DNA from: Delphinapterus leucas
Lineage: Eukaryota > Chordata > Mammalia > Artiodactyla > Monodontidae
Direction: 5' to 3'
Assembly (NCBI RefSeq): GCF_002288925.2
Contig: NW_022098076.1
Span: forward strand, 87,490,964-87,554,963
DNA length: 64,000 nucleotides
Part shown: piece by piece, positions 10,361 through 21,785 of the stretch
How positions within the stretch are numbered: the first letter of the stretch is position 1
Layout: the number at the start of each line of letters is the position of its first letter
Made by a program: the position numbers and the translations under genes
Notes under the pieces: generated by a model
Seen by the model: only the letters and a program-made list of their open reading frames with translations
The model's database searches: none
What the model was told of the DNA's origin: nothing

Positions 10361-10935
10361 AAATTGGGAATTAGTTGCTAACATTTAAAAGCCAGGAGAT
10401 TTTAAATAAAAACATGGATTTCTGCTTCTCTTGAGAAACCTAGGGGCCTTATTTCTTCTGGGCAACTGGCAGCTGAGCTGCCTACTTTAGAGGGAACTAC
10501 CTGGCCTATGTCAGTACTGAGTCGCCTGCCTGATCCCCAGAGGCATGCGTCTACTACCCTACCACCCCTACCCGGCAGATGGCTCCTGTGAGGAAGTCTG
10601 ATGCCAGGCCCCAAGGGGACAAGAAGACAACCAGGTGTGTCTATCCCCTTCCCTCAAGGAGCTGCCACTTTCTGTAGATGAGACGTGAACTGTCCCCATG
10701 TAGTGAAAGCAAAGAATTCAGAGGAGGGAGATTGTCAGTTCAGATCCCAGTATCAGGGCCTCCTTGAGTCAGACCTAAAAAGAGAGGAGAGATGGTGTCC
10801 CTGACAGAGGCATGGACAGCAAAAGTCGAGGCAGGCGTGATGGGGGCTTGGTGGGGGAGGGCGGCTGAGCAGCTCAACCTGCCTGGAGCCCAGAGCAGAG
10901 CGCGGGAGACAGAGCTGCCAGAGTGGACCTCAAAT
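10361..10935. other. Unassigned sequence
   Basis: No recognisable exon or repeat; frames are short and discordant between strands. Confidence 0.4.
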
Positions 10936-11025
10936 GCTTTCAACAAATATTTTCTGAACCAGGTAAGTGCCACTATACGCCAGGCACTGCTAGATACTGA
11001 GACTGCAAAGGTGAATGAAAGATTG
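10936..11025 (-). repeat. L2 3'-end fragment
   Basis: TCAACAAATATTTTCTGAAC, then GCCAGGCACTGCTAGATACT: antisense L2 tail. The good-looking splice donor CAGGTAAGTG inside it is part of the repeat. Confidence 0.7.
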
Positions 11026-11419
11026 AAACCAGGCTCAACCCAGGTCAGGGGAAGGGCTGAGCCAACTAGCACAACTGCCAAGTGCGGGCGTGTCTGGACC
11101 CAGGGCTCAGCCGTGTCCTCAGGGCTCTGTCTTTCCAGTTCAGCCCCTCTGTGCTGGCTCCATTTTCAGGCACTCAGCCACCTTCCTGGAAAGAGAGAGG
11201 CCCTTGTTTCCACTGGATCTGGCAGGAGACTCCCAGGTGAGGACACTGCCAGGCCTGGCTTGGCTCCCATGCTCTCTGCTGAACCAATCACTGAGGCTGT
11301 GGGAGTGAAATACCTCGTTACCTGGCCTGGGTCTCATGTCCACCTCTGAGGCCAGGGTCAGTCCAGAAATGGGGGTTCCCCACAGGAAGGGCTGCTGGAC
11401 CGACAACATTTTGTGTGTG

Positions 11420-11656
11420 AAAGCCAATAGAGTTGTGAAGAGCATGGCTTTGGGGGTCAGGCTACCTTGAATCCTGGCTCTACCTCCTTCTAGCTGTGTT
11501 ACTTTCATCCCCCCGTGCTTTGGTTTCCTCATCCGTCAAATGACAGTACACCTACCGCGTCAGGCTGCTGTGAGGATTAAATGAGTCAGGTGCTTGGAAA
11601 GGTTCCTGGCACATAGTTGAGTGCAATATAAGTGTCAGCGATCATTGTGATTATTA
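11420..11656 (+). repeat. MIR SINE, full length
   Basis: Shows every MIR landmark in order, from GAGCATGGCTTTGGGGGTCA to GAGGATTAAATGAGTCAGG and CTGGCACATAG, ending GTGATTATTA. Confidence 0.9.
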
Positions 11657-13758
11657 GGACAGAAGGGTTCCGTGGAGCTGTGTACTAAGAACGGAATTTC
11701 CCTGCTTGTTCCTGGCCTTCCTCTTTGCGGTGGGATTAACAATTGTGTTGTCAAATATGCCTGACAATGCATCTTCTCTGCAGGTGGGACCTGCAGGTAG
11801 CCAGGTGCTACTGTACCTGGGCCAAAGGTCAGGGCTGTGCACTCAGGGCTGAGGAATCCAACTTGGAGAGAAGTGGGTGCACCTCAGCTCTCGCCAGAGC
11901 GAGAAAGCAAAGGCCCAGAGGCAGGAGCTTGGAGAAATGCCCCGTTTTATAGGCAAGAGGAAGCAATTCATGAGACACAGGAGCAATGAGCAAGTGGGGG
12001 TGACCCAGCCCATCACGAGCCTGTGAGCCCACCGTGTTGGATGAATAAAAACTGAACAACTATTGAACAATTGGGGAGAGGCAGTCAGTAGAGACAGAGG
12101 TGGTGTGTAAGGGGAAAAAGAATGAGCGGTCGTCAGAATAACAGGGTGGCTGTGTGTAGGGTACTCTTTGGTGTTGAGAATTGAGGCACAACCAAGTTAT
12201 AAATTCACCCCAACAAAGCTGGTGCCTCCGCACCCCTTCTGGTTTATATGTTAGGGTTAACACCTGACAGCCACCAGCGTTTCTCTAGGATCAACAACAG
12301 TCGTTTTGGTTGTATGTTCTGCCACTGAGAGATTGGCCAGTAAGCAGAGGTTCTGCTTAAAGAAACATTTAGGCTGACCTAAGAGCCATGGGACAGGCAC
12401 AACATCCTAACCTCTGAGCCTGGCTGGGGCATGGCTAACAGAAGGAAACCGACAAGTCCTGGGAGATAGCAGAGGAACACTGTGGCTTCAAGGGTAGGGC
12501 TTGGCCGAGGAGTCTTTGGATGGGCAGTATCCACTGAACTTGCACTGGCCCTCCCTGTGGAGTCCTCAAGTGGGCACTGCGGTCCTAGAAGATGGACCAT
12601 TTCCTCATCTACAAAATGCCTCACAGGGATGCTGTGGTCAAGAACGCATATAAAAAAACAAAAAACAAAAAATAGCATTTAACAGTAGGCATGTGACACG
12701 TTAGTTTTCTTCCTTCCTTGTGGTTTTCTGCATTGTCTGTATATTGGGCAGGAGTCTCTTAACGGAAAGTGACAAAAACCCATGGATTTGGTGGACTGGG
12801 CAGAGAAGGGCTGAGAAGGAACCGGCTTTCAAAATGCCTGGTGTCAGGGACTCAAAGCTAGCAGAACGCCTCCATTGTTATGTCCTCTGCCTCCATGGCA
12901 ACTCTGCCCCTCCCCCAAGCTTCTGCTTCTCGTGGGGAATGAGGTTCCTGGAGGCTCTGGGCCCACAACCTTGCGCTTTCCAGACCAAGAGGAAAGGTCT
13001 GGTTCCCTGCTCCAGTCTGATATTTCCCAAGGGGAAGGACTCTGGTTGGCCCAGGCTGGATCACATGTTGGAAAGGCCTTCCTCAGCCAGTGCCTGTGGT
13101 ACCTCTCTGAGCAGGCAGTTCTGGGCACCCTGAGCCACGCCCCTCCCAGAGACAAAACGAGGGAGCCAGGCAACGTGTCCTCTCCTGGCCCGCCTGGGTT
13201 CCCCACAGCAGGTGGCACAGCCCTGACCTCCCTCCGCACCTGCATCTGAAAGCCCTCCCGGTAAATAATAGTCACTTTTCCCACAAAACCAGGCTGGCAC
13301 TCCGGATGAGATCAGCTCTTTGCACAAGACCACACAGAGCCCAGTCTTAGGTTCTAAGCCCTGCAGAGCGCCCACCGCTACATATGAGTTTGTCTGTGAA
13401 TGTTCTGCCCACAATCAGAACTTTCCCTTAACCATGTGCTTTGGAAAGATCTGAGGCATTGTGAAGTGTTCTCCCTCCAGCTCCATGGATTGAAAATTAT
13501 TCCTTTGGATCTCTGAATTTTAAATATCAATCAATGAGAAAATAGGATTCACCTAAAACACATGGTTTTGTTTCTGACCACCTGTATTTTATGAGTGCTT
13601 GTCAAAATGCAGTTTTTGATGGCCCCTGAACGATTCTGGGCCTCATCTCCCAGTCTGCACTTGGGGATTCAGCACTTTATAATCTGCTACGGTGTGAAAT
13701 GGAGATGGGCAGGGAGATGCAGCAGCCTCGGAACGACACCCATGCCAGAAACTCCGCG
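11657..13758. other. Unassigned 2.1-kb stretch
   Basis: Contains a short MIR scrap near 12590-12650 (TTTCCTCATCTACAAAATGC). The longest frames (137 and 146 codons at 12.7-13.3 kb) overlap on opposite strands and show no domain. No gene supported. Confidence 0.45.
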
Positions 13759-13775
13759 AAGTGCTCAGGTAGGTC
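13759..13775 (+). other. Splice-donor-like site CTCAG|GTAGGT
   Basis: A good consensus donor about 330 bp upstream of the CpG-rich block. No matching acceptor or conserved frame was found, so an exon is possible but unproven. Confidence 0.2.
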
Positions 13776-14349
13776 CCTCCCTCCCCACTCCCCCCACCCA
13801 GGGGTGGCCTGGCCAAACCGCACCCAGCACAGCAGGCACGGAAGTGAATGCCTCGGCACAGACGCCAGGGGAAGGCGCAGGAGTGGAGGAGGGAACCAAG
13901 GATGGGAGCAGAGTGGCGTGAGCAGGGCCCAGTGTGTCCTCCGCCAAGGCAGATGGCCTAGCGCGGCTGAGATGTCCTAGGCGGCTGGAGGGGAGGGGAA
14001 TGGAAACGCCCCGTGCTGCCACCTGCTCCTTGTTTCCAGAGCAGGAACCCAGGCTGGCGCCTGGTGAGAAACACGAAGCAAAAAGGGGTCAGTCAGATGG
14101 GCGACGGCGAACAAAGGCCCTTCTCTGGGGGAGAAACCCCGGCTGGCCGCGGGGCTCACTCAGGCCGCCACGGGGCCCTCGCCGGCCGGCCCGAGGCCAG
14201 GCGGCGCTGTTTCCTCGTCTGGGGCTGGTCCCCTTCCGTCGCGGGGAGGAGCAGCACCGGATCGGAACGGAGGGTGCGGCCAGGAGGGCGAGGGGCGACG
14301 AGGACCGTGCGGCCGGGCGGGGTCATCCACCGCCCTGCCCAGCCCCGCC

Positions 14350-14363
14350 GTCTCCATGGCGAC
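14350..14363. promoter_or_regulatory. RFX X-box-like palindrome
   Basis: GTCTCCATGGCGAC fits the two-half-site X-box pattern GTnnCCATGGnnAC bound by RFX factors. Confidence 0.6.
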
Positions 14364-14412
14364 GGCTACCTCACCGCGGAGACTGGGAGAGCTGCAGAGA
14401 GAGTCTTTGCCG

Positions 14413-14425
14413 GTTGCTGCGCAAC
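14413..14425. promoter_or_regulatory. Second X-box-like palindrome
   Basis: GTTGCTGCGCAAC: inverted GTTGC half-sites with a 3-base spacer, eight bases before the CRE. Confidence 0.5.
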
Positions 14426-14432
14426 GGCCCAG

Positions 14433-14440
14433 TGACGTCA
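14433..14440. promoter_or_regulatory. Perfect CRE (TGACGTCA)
   Basis: Full palindromic CREB/CREM/ATF site in CpG context, as at active CRE promoters. Confidence 0.75.
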
Positions 14441-14929
14441 GGCGATTGAGTTTGGTTCCCAAGGTAACTGACCAGGCAGCTGGGCCCGGAACTATTTGTG
14501 TCTGTCCCCAGAGGGTCTGCGGAGCCTCCGGGGTCTGGCGCAGCTGAGGAAATGCGCTCCTGGCCCGCGGGCAGGCGGGAGACGGAACACAGAGGCCCTT
14601 TCAGCTCTCGGAGACTGGCGACCCAGGCGGGGCGGGGTGTGCGCCCAAAGCCGGACTCCCCAACTCCGCTCCCTGCCGCTCGGGTTTTTTCCCCCCCGCT
14701 CCTGCCCGGGTGGCCCCTGGACCGCCAGGCTTTGTCCTACTTATAAACGCCCTGCTGGGTAAACTCCTTGAAGTAAAGCGCTTCTGTTTGTAGCATCCCG
14801 GCCCGCACTGTCACCCTCACTGGCACACAGCGGGCTCTCAGCGCGGCCTCTCCATGGGACTGTGGACGTTCGCTCCCCTTTCAGAGTTGCGAGACGCTTC
14901 CAGCACTCAGAACCCCTTGTCAGGTTCTG

Positions 14930-15070
14930 ATCTCGAGCCCTGGTGAGCCGATCAGCAGACCGGCTCCATAATTTGGGGGCCACAATGCAAAAATAAAATG
15001 AGGGGCCCCTTGTTCAAAAATGACGGTGGGACAAGGTAGGAAACGGGCCCCAGTGCTGCCCACTGAGAGT
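14930..15070 (+). repeat. Unnamed interspersed repeat, copy 1
   Basis: CGGCTCCATAATTTGGGGGC, then AATGCAAAAATAAAATGAGG and GGCCCCTTGTTCAAAAA match the copy at about 15900. This pair defines an old mammalian repeat family whose name I do not recall. Confidence 0.55.
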
Positions 15071-15897
15071 AAACTGCAAGAGAGTGAAAGTGACAAGCAC
15101 ATGGGTAAACTGAGGCAGGTGGCGTCAGTCACAGAGGAGAGAGGATAAGGTTCAAACCTGGAGCGGCAGAAGGTGGGGGACAAGGCACGACAGGAGCAGA
15201 CAGAGTAGCAGGTGCGTAAAGACAAAGCAGTGACCTAAATTTGGGCCTGAGAGCTGGCCCAGGCCCGCCTGGGGGACCCCTCAGAACTCAGCACTGTAAC
15301 TGGGTCTTGGGACTTAAGTGACGCAGTCTATCCAGGCCTCTCAGGCTCCTCCTTCGTTATGGCACCCGTCAAAACGGTAACACCCAAGCCTCTCACAATC
15401 TGTCTCCAGGGAGACACTACCACCTCCCCCTGTCCAATGGGCCAAGCCAGGCTGGACTCAGGGACATGGATTTATGAACCCAGGCCACAGAGAACAAGCC
15501 AAGCATCGACATCCAGACCAGCTGTTGACCCAGGAGCCAGGGCACACTCTGCCTGTCCCATCAAGCGAGGCATCTGCTCCTTCCCTGTGAATCTTCACGT
15601 CTCTTGTCAACAGTCTGACAGCTGACTGGGGGCTCAGAGGGCAGGAGGCATCTGGCATCTCTGAAAGAGCAGCCGCAGGGCTGGCTTTCGCGGGCAGTGA
15701 ATCTCCACAGCCTGATTCTCAGTTGAGAAAGCCTGCAGCCCTCATCTTCTCCTCCCCTCTGGGTGAAGCAGGCTCCATGATCCCAGATTCACACATAGGA
15801 CCTGTTCAAGGATTCACCCAGGCCCACCTCCCCACCGCCCAGGTTCCCTGGTGTCCCAGATGACCCCTCGGGAATGGCCCCTGGGCCTAGGAACCAA
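15071..15897. other. Unassigned sequence between two related repeats
   Basis: No frame over 90 codons, no exon or further repeat recognised. Confidence 0.4.
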
Positions 15898-16090
15898 AGC
15901 TGTGGAGCAGAACCAGCTACATAATTTATGGGGCCCAAGTGGAAAATGAAAATGCAAGGCCCCTTCTTCAAAAAGTATTAAGAATGTCAGGACAGGGACA
16001 GCAAAGCATAAAACCAAGCACGGAGCCCTGTGGGACTGCACAGATAGCAGGCTCACAAAACCAGGCCAGCTGGTGTGTCCTAGACACCAA
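15898..16090 (+). repeat. Unnamed interspersed repeat, copy 2
   Basis: CCAGCTACATAATTTATGGG, AAAATGAAAATGCAAGGCC and CCTTCTTCAAAAAGTATTAA parallel the copy at 14930 in the same orientation, 965 bp away. Confidence 0.55.
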
Positions 16091-16265
16091 GCAAGCCTCC
16101 TTCCCGGGCACAGCCCATCTCTTCCCTCTCTCATGGTCCATCTGTTGGCCTCTCCCCACACTGCCGCTGGCTGCTTCCAGGACCGCTGTCCTAACCATCC
16201 ATTCAACACAATGTGGGCATCTAGAGGGTCCTCAAAGAGCCCCACAAGATATTACATGGGGTGGC

Positions 16266-16282
16266 GGGGGGGGGGGGGGGGG
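16266..16282 (+). repeat. Poly(G) run of 17
   Basis: Uninterrupted guanines next to the SINE poly(T); able to form G-quadruplex. Confidence 0.9.
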
Positions 16283-16294
16283 TGTTCCCCGTGG

Positions 16295-16643
16295 TTTTTT
16301 TTTTTTTTTTTAAATAAATTTATTTATTTACTTATTTATTTTTGGCTGCATTGGGTCTTCATTGCACGTGCGGGTTTTCTCTAGTTGCGGCGAGCGGGAG
16401 CTACTCTTCGTTGTGGTGCAGAGGCTTCTCATTGCGGTGGCTTCTCTTGTTGTGGAGCACGGGCTCTAAGCACGTGGGCTTCAGTAGTTGTGGCTTGCGG
16501 GCTCTAGAGCGCAGGCTCAGTAGTTGTGGCACACAGGCTTTGTTGCTCCGCGGCATGTGGGATCTTCCCGGACCAGGGCTCGAACCCGTATCCCCTGCAT
16601 TGGCAGGGGGATTCTTAACCACTGCGCCACCAGGGAAGTCCCC
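16295..16643 (-). repeat. CHR SINE, long type, full length
   Basis: Poly(T), AT-rich tail and complete antisense body to ACCAGGGAAGTCCC. Confidence 0.95.
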
Positions 16644-17394
16644 CAGTGCTTTCTTATCAAAGGACCAAAACCACAGAACAGTTCCAGAAATGCTCGTTTC
16701 TGCAAATGCTGGATGTTTGATTCTCTATTTTCAGCTGAAGAACACTTGCTCTTGAAAAAATACCTGAGGGTCATCTACGTAAGACGATGAAGTACGAAGT
16801 GTAGCAGCTGACTGATGATAATTTGGCACTGGTAAACACTAAAACAGGATACAAGAACAGAAGTCAAGGATGTGTTTGTGGCCTCCTGAGGTCTACATCA
16901 CACCCATGATTCATCCCACTCTGTCCTCAGGGAACCAAGGGAGAGAACTTCTGCCTCAGCCCCTCTGCTTCATCTCCACCCTGGGATCAGGGCCTGCAAA
17001 TGCCCCTGCTGGACTCCCCGCTCCCTCTGCCAGCCTCTCTGAATCCTACCCTCCTGCCAAAGTGAGTCCCCCCATGTGGGCACTGTGCTGCACCATCCAG
17101 GTCCCCTGCAGCCCTGAAGGAGTAGGGTGCCCCCGTGCTGGGAGTACAGGCTGCAGACACAAGGACCCTCAGCTGTCAGCCCTCTCTGGAGATCCCCTCT
17201 GCTGAAGAAAAGAAAATGCCTTGGCCAAAGCCAAGATCTTCACCTGTTTAAAGCATCCCTCTGGCTACAGCGAAGAGAATGAATTCACCACATGCATCGC
17301 CTACTGTTGGGCACATGTTAACCCTTCGGCCTGATAGTTTTAACCTGTAGTTGTGTGAGATAACGTGTCTGCTGCTTGAGGTTGGAACCCAGCC
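16644..17394. other. Unassigned sequence
   Basis: A 111-codon Pro/Ser-rich frame at 16870-17205 (+) has no recognisable domain or exon boundary. No repeat recognised. Confidence 0.4.
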
Positions 17395-17457
17395 CTTGGA
17401 CTGTTTGGATCCTTGCATGGCTTTGCACTGAGTAGGTGCTCAATAAATATTTACAGA
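17395..17457 (+). repeat. L2 or MIR 3'-end scrap
   Basis: Ends GAGTAGGTGCTCAATAAATA, the shared tail motif of these elements. Confidence 0.6.
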
Positions 17458-17489
17458 TAGCAATTAGCTGACACTTCTGTTTCTGCAGT

Positions 17490-17660
17490 GATCTCTGGGA
17501 GTCTTGCTTCTCAGACCAGCATCAGTAGCACTTGGGAGCTAGTAGGAAATATGCAATCCCAGACCCCACGCACACCTCCTCAATCATAATCTGTAATTTA
17601 ACAAGATATCCCAGAAATTCAGATATATGGTAAAGTTTGAGAAGCACTTCTGGCGAGTAG
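17490..17660 (+). mobile_element. MER5A-type hAT relic
   Basis: Follows MER5A: CCAGCATCAGTAGCACTTGG, then the Ca-rich centre, ending TAAAGTTTGAGAAGCACT. Confidence 0.7.
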
Positions 17661-17811
17661 AATAACTAGAGGGCTAGACGAGGAGGTGTGAGAAGTCGGA
17701 AGTGAGGCAGGAGGCGAGCTCGGGTGCATATAGAGGGCTCACCTGGGGAGTCTCCCTTAAGAGTGGTGATCACCCTGAGTCACTGAGTCTGAGACTGGAC
17801 CAGTAATAAAG

Positions 17812-18155
17812 CTAACTCTCGGGTGCTTTCTATGTGCCAGACACTGGTTTCTCAACCTTTTACAGCCAATAACTACTTTAGTCTCCACAACAGCCCTATA
17901 ACGTGGTACTATTAGGATCATCGTGTCCATACTGCAGATAGAGAAGCCGAGGCCCCGTGCGGTTGAGATTATTCCAGAATCTTCAGCAGGTACACACATT
18001 TGGCTGTACCTGGTGTTTAGGGCAGGGTCTGTTCTGATTGGTCGCTGACTGTCCCACTGGTTATTCAAGGTTTTGAACGGCACCCTGGTTACACAGCTGG
18101 ACGGAAGAGGCAGGATCCAAATCAGCCCGCTGTGCTGGAGCCACGCTCCAAACCA
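17812..18155 (-). repeat. MIR SINE, split by unrelated sequence
   Basis: GTGCTTTCTATGTGCCAGAC to ACTGCAGATAGAGAAGCCGA is antisense MIR; the far part resumes at about 18085 with ACACAGCTGGACGGAAGAGG and GGATCCAAATCAGCC. Confidence 0.6.
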
Positions 18156-18518
18156 ACATCCTCTATCCATCTAGTGCCGTCACCACCCAGAAACGGCACA
18201 CCTCAGGGACGAGTAATGTGTGTCAAAGTGCTGTGTAAGCTGTAAAGCACAGTATAAATGCCAAATGGATTCCTCCGGGGCAGAAGTGAGAGAAGCCTGT
18301 TAAAGATGGAGAAGCTGGACTGTGAGAGGGGAGATGATGTGGGGAAGCAGAATTCTCTCTGCTTGCTCAAGGGGGTAACTGAGGCAAGAAGGAAAAGCCT
18401 CCCTAAGTGGAGCCCCAGGATCAGCCCACGAAGGCTCTAACTTGCGAGAGACCGTCAGGCACTAAGCAGGTTAGCCCGGATGTGTCCTCACGGAATAACC
18501 GAGCGCTCCTGATATCGA

Positions 18519-18533
18519 CCACCAGGGGGCGCT
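18519..18533 (+). promoter_or_regulatory. Strong CTCF motif, forward
   Basis: CCACCAGGGGGCGCT is an exact match to the CTCF core. Followed 1.25 kb later by an oppositely oriented motif and then by a large CpG island. Confidence 0.8.
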
Positions 18534-18661
18534 GCTCCCCAGCCTTCGTCCCACTGGACCCCACCTGCTGTGTGGAAACTAGGACTTGGAAGAAGTCCTA
18601 GTGAACAAGCACCAGGACTTTGAGAACTGGGAAAGGAGGGAAGGCAGATGGAAGGGGTACT

Positions 18662-18815
18662 TATACCACTTTCAATCCCAATACACCCCTATGGAGAAGC
18701 TCTTGTTCCCACTTTACAGATGAGGAATTTGAGGCCCAAAGATGTTAGATAAGATCCCCCAAACCAGGAAGTTAGGTAGAGGTCGAGCTGGGTCATTTGA
18801 TTCCAACCTCAGTTC
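18662..18815 (-). repeat. MIR SINE
   Basis: TTCCCACTTTACAGATGAGG, AATTTGAGGCCCAAAGATG and the remainder in order. Confidence 0.75.
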
Positions 18816-19690
18816 CCAAGGGGACCACAGGTAGATGCCAGCTCATTTGACCCTGTCCTGTCGTTGGTGTACCTGCTTCTATTGACCTTGTGTTCTGAGA
18901 GGTGACTAGAAATCCTACCACAACTGTATTCCCACAATTACAACAGCCAGGCCTCATAAAGGCAGCCTTCTTGAACTTGAACTTTTTGAGGTGGTGGGCT
19001 CCTGCTTCATTGCCCTCTGGCCTTCAAGAACCCTCAACTGCCACCCCAGCCGAGCAGCCTCCCCATTCAGGCAGAATCTGAGGTCTCTTCTGCTCCAGAA
19101 TCTGGCTCTGGGCCCCCAGAAGTATGTCCTATTTTACATCCCCTCCCCACGCCAGGGACCCCATGGGTTCAGCTTTTGCCCCCTGGCACCCCACAGCAGG
19201 CAGAAGCACAAATAAACAAGTGGACATTTGAGCCTGTGGCTGGGGCCAAACCAGGCACCAAGGTTTTTTCTCAGCTCCCACCAACTCCTTTTATGGCCTC
19301 TGGGTCCAGTTCCTTCTTCATAATAAGTCATAACTGGAAAAGGCCTCAGGAGTCACTGAGTCCAACTTGCGCCAACACTTTCCTTTTCTAAAGAGGAAAA
19401 AAAAGTATGCCTCCCGGTCTCCAGGCGGGTTCCTAAGACCAGGACAGGGCGGGAAGCGTCCTGAACGGGAAGGAAACTCCAGCCCTGAGACGGGACCTGG
19501 GCACGCACCTGTAATGTAGGGGGAAGGGGGGACCCTAACCTCGGCTTCTTCTACGGTCCTCTTCCCCAGCTCCTGAGGTTCTGTCACCTGCCCTGGACAC
19601 CGCCTAACGAGCATCTAATCCGCCCCCCTTCGGTAGGACGCTTTCCTTCCCTCTGTCCTGGGAGCTGGGGAAGCTCGCGTGTCTGGCAGC
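18816..19690. other. Unassigned flank of the CpG island
   Basis: Mixed composition, becoming GC-rich toward 19.7 kb. No exon or named repeat recognised. Confidence 0.4.
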
Positions 19691-20800
19691 ACGGGCGTGT
19701 AAGTGATCATATGTGTACAGAGCGTGTGAGCCGCCACACACGCGTCCGCGCCATTGCCGGGTGGGGGGGAGTCTGTGAGCGCCCCCTAGGGGCCGGCCAT
19801 CACCCGCTGCCGCAGCTGCGAAGTGGCCGTGCGCAGCGCCGCGTGTACCCGGCGCGCACCAGCCTCGCCACCCTCCCGTCCCGGCCGAGAGCACGGGGTG
19901 TGTTGGCTGGCAGGCTGGCGCGCAGCACCCGGAGCCAGGGCGCTTCTGGTTCTCGGTCCCCTGGCCTCCCCTTCCCGCCTGGCATTTTCTGTTTTCCCGG
20001 GCCTCCCCTCCGCCCGCGAGGAGCGCTCCGGGGCAGGGTCCGAGAGCAGCCCCGCCCGAGCCGGCCGGCGAAGGTGGCAGGGCTGCTGGGCGCGCTCCGC
20101 CCCTCCCTGCCGCCCCCGCCCCCGCCCCCGCCTCGGCGCCCCGATGGGTTTTTCCATGACTGCATCCGGCCCCGGGCCGTCTTTGTTCCCGCCATCCCCA
20201 GCCGTGCCTGCGAGCTGGTCCGCCTCTCTCCCGCGCGCCGGGGTTTTTCCAGGGCTCAACTGGAGCACTGTGGAGCCGCCTCCCCGCCCCCGGCCTCAGG
20301 CGCCCCGGCCGAGCTGCGGCCCCCGCGCGACCCCGAGATCCCCTGTAGGGAGCCGAGCTCTCTCCAGACCCACCGCTCCGTCCGTCCTGTCCCCGTCTCC
20401 AAGGCCCCCAGCCCATGAGCCCCGTATTTGGGCGCAAAGTTGACCGTCAGTCTTGGCGCTGCCGCGCTTCTTGAGGCGCTCTTGGCGCCCCGAGTCCCTC
20501 CCCGGCTTCACGTTGGGGGGCGAGGGTCAGGTGTCTGCAGAGCCGGGCCGCCTCTGCCTCCAGCTTGTGTTAGGGCCTCACATTTCTCCCAAGGGGCAGG
20601 CGGCGCAGAGGGGCACCCAGGGGCGCGCACACGGTCCGTCACAGCCTGAGGTCGCCATGTGTGATCGCCGTCCCCCCGCGCGCCGGCCGCTACCGGGCAG
20701 AGACGCGCCCGCCCCCACGGGAAAATGGGCACACTCGCGGGCAGTACGCGCTCCAGAGCGCGGGGGACTCTGTGCTCCTGGCGTCCCCTCCCCGCCCCCC
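19690..20800. promoter_or_regulatory. Large orphan CpG island
   Basis: About 1.1 kb of CpG-dense sequence with repeated GC boxes (CCGCCCCCGCCCCCGCC near 20110) and long open frames on both strands, as expected from composition. I found no coding exon I can name and no clear donor tying a first exon to it. A lncRNA or alternative promoter, or a boundary-associated island, would fit; direction is unknown. Confidence 0.7.
19778..19792 (-). promoter_or_regulatory. CTCF-like motif, reverse
   Basis: AGCGCCCCCTAGGGG is the reverse complement of a CTCF core with one deviation (CCCCTAGGGGGCGCT). It diverges from the site at 18519. Confidence 0.6.
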
Positions 20801-21785
20801 GGAAGGAAGGGGAGATAGGCAGAAAAGGGGAGGTGGGAGATGGGTGGGGTTCGAGGGAGTGAGGACAGGCACGCAGCCTCCATGTGCCCCGTGGGGACTG
20901 TGTGTCTGCAGCCCGATCCTGCACTGAGCTGCGTTCATTTCGTATGTGTCTGCGAACCAGCGGAGCCTTCCAGCTATTACCCTGACATGTTGGCGGGAAA
21001 AGTGTAAGAAACACGGTGTTTGCTTCCGAGTGAGGCTTGCTAAGCCCTGCCAGAGAAGCCAGACTCCCAGCGTGGCCTCCAGGCTGGGGTACAGGGGTGA
21101 GGGGGCGTCTGGGCAGCGGAAGTGGTCCTGGATTAAGAGGGTGTCTGGCTCTGTGGGGTTTTTGGCCTCCCTGGCTGGTCCCCTCCCCACATCCCCGCAG
21201 GAGGCAGCCTCACATGGCTACAGATCAGGGGATAAGGGTGGCAGAAGGGTGCAGGGTAAGGGACCCCCAGATCCATGAAGGCCAAAAGCCAGAGGGAGCG
21301 TCCCCAGAGTCCTTTGAGTGCCAACTCCTTTCCCCCCTCCCTGGTGCATTATCTTGTTTCCTAAGCAGACAAGGGGGAGCCCAGCTGTTCTGCAAGGGTG
21401 CTTTCTCCAGGTTTGTCTTTGTCTGCTGTGCCCGCTCTTTCCCTCTGTCCAGCCCCTTCCCCTCTTCTCTACTGTCAGAGGCTGAACTTTGCCCACCCCT
21501 ACCCACTAGTCATCCCGGTACCAGGAAGTCTTGGTCCCTGGGCTCCTTCCTTGCCCTTGTGGAGTTGGTAGAAAGTTCCAGAAGCTGAGGCAGAGCCCCC
21601 TTGCCCTGCACCACAGGATTTCTACCTGTCCTTGGCGGGGGTCGGCAGTGGGGACAGCAGGTTAGAAAGAGAATCCTGTAGCACTAGCATTCTGTTTGCT
21701 TTTCCTTTGTCCTCAGTTGTCTTGTCCACCACTGACCCTTCAATCTCCATGTTCTTGCTTAGGTTGAGAATCTTAGGCCCTGGTT
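20801..21785. other. Unassigned sequence downstream of the CpG island
   Basis: GC-rich at first, then ordinary. Frames of 166-183 codons at 20.7-21.6 kb have no domain, and opposite-strand frames are as long. Confidence 0.4.

Larger units (their letters stand above)
14090..14720. promoter_or_regulatory. CpG-rich promoter-like block
   Basis: CpG-dense segment over which frames stay open on both strands simply from lack of AT. It carries two palindromic RFX-like sites and a CRE (listed separately) and a donor-like CAAG|GTAACT at about 14460. It lies about 5 kb downstream of the TEX44-like gene, so it is not that gene's proximal promoter. No coding exon was identified on either side. Confidence 0.6.

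Noticed and set aside
10950..10970. Consensus splice donor CAGGTAAGTG
   Set aside because: Lies inside an L2 tail where the phrase is part of the repeat; no exon upstream.
19604..20443. Long open frames of 277 (-), 235 (+) and 206 (+) codons
   Set aside because: They overlap on both strands inside a CpG island, are Arg/Pro/Gly-rich and have no domain; composition explains them.
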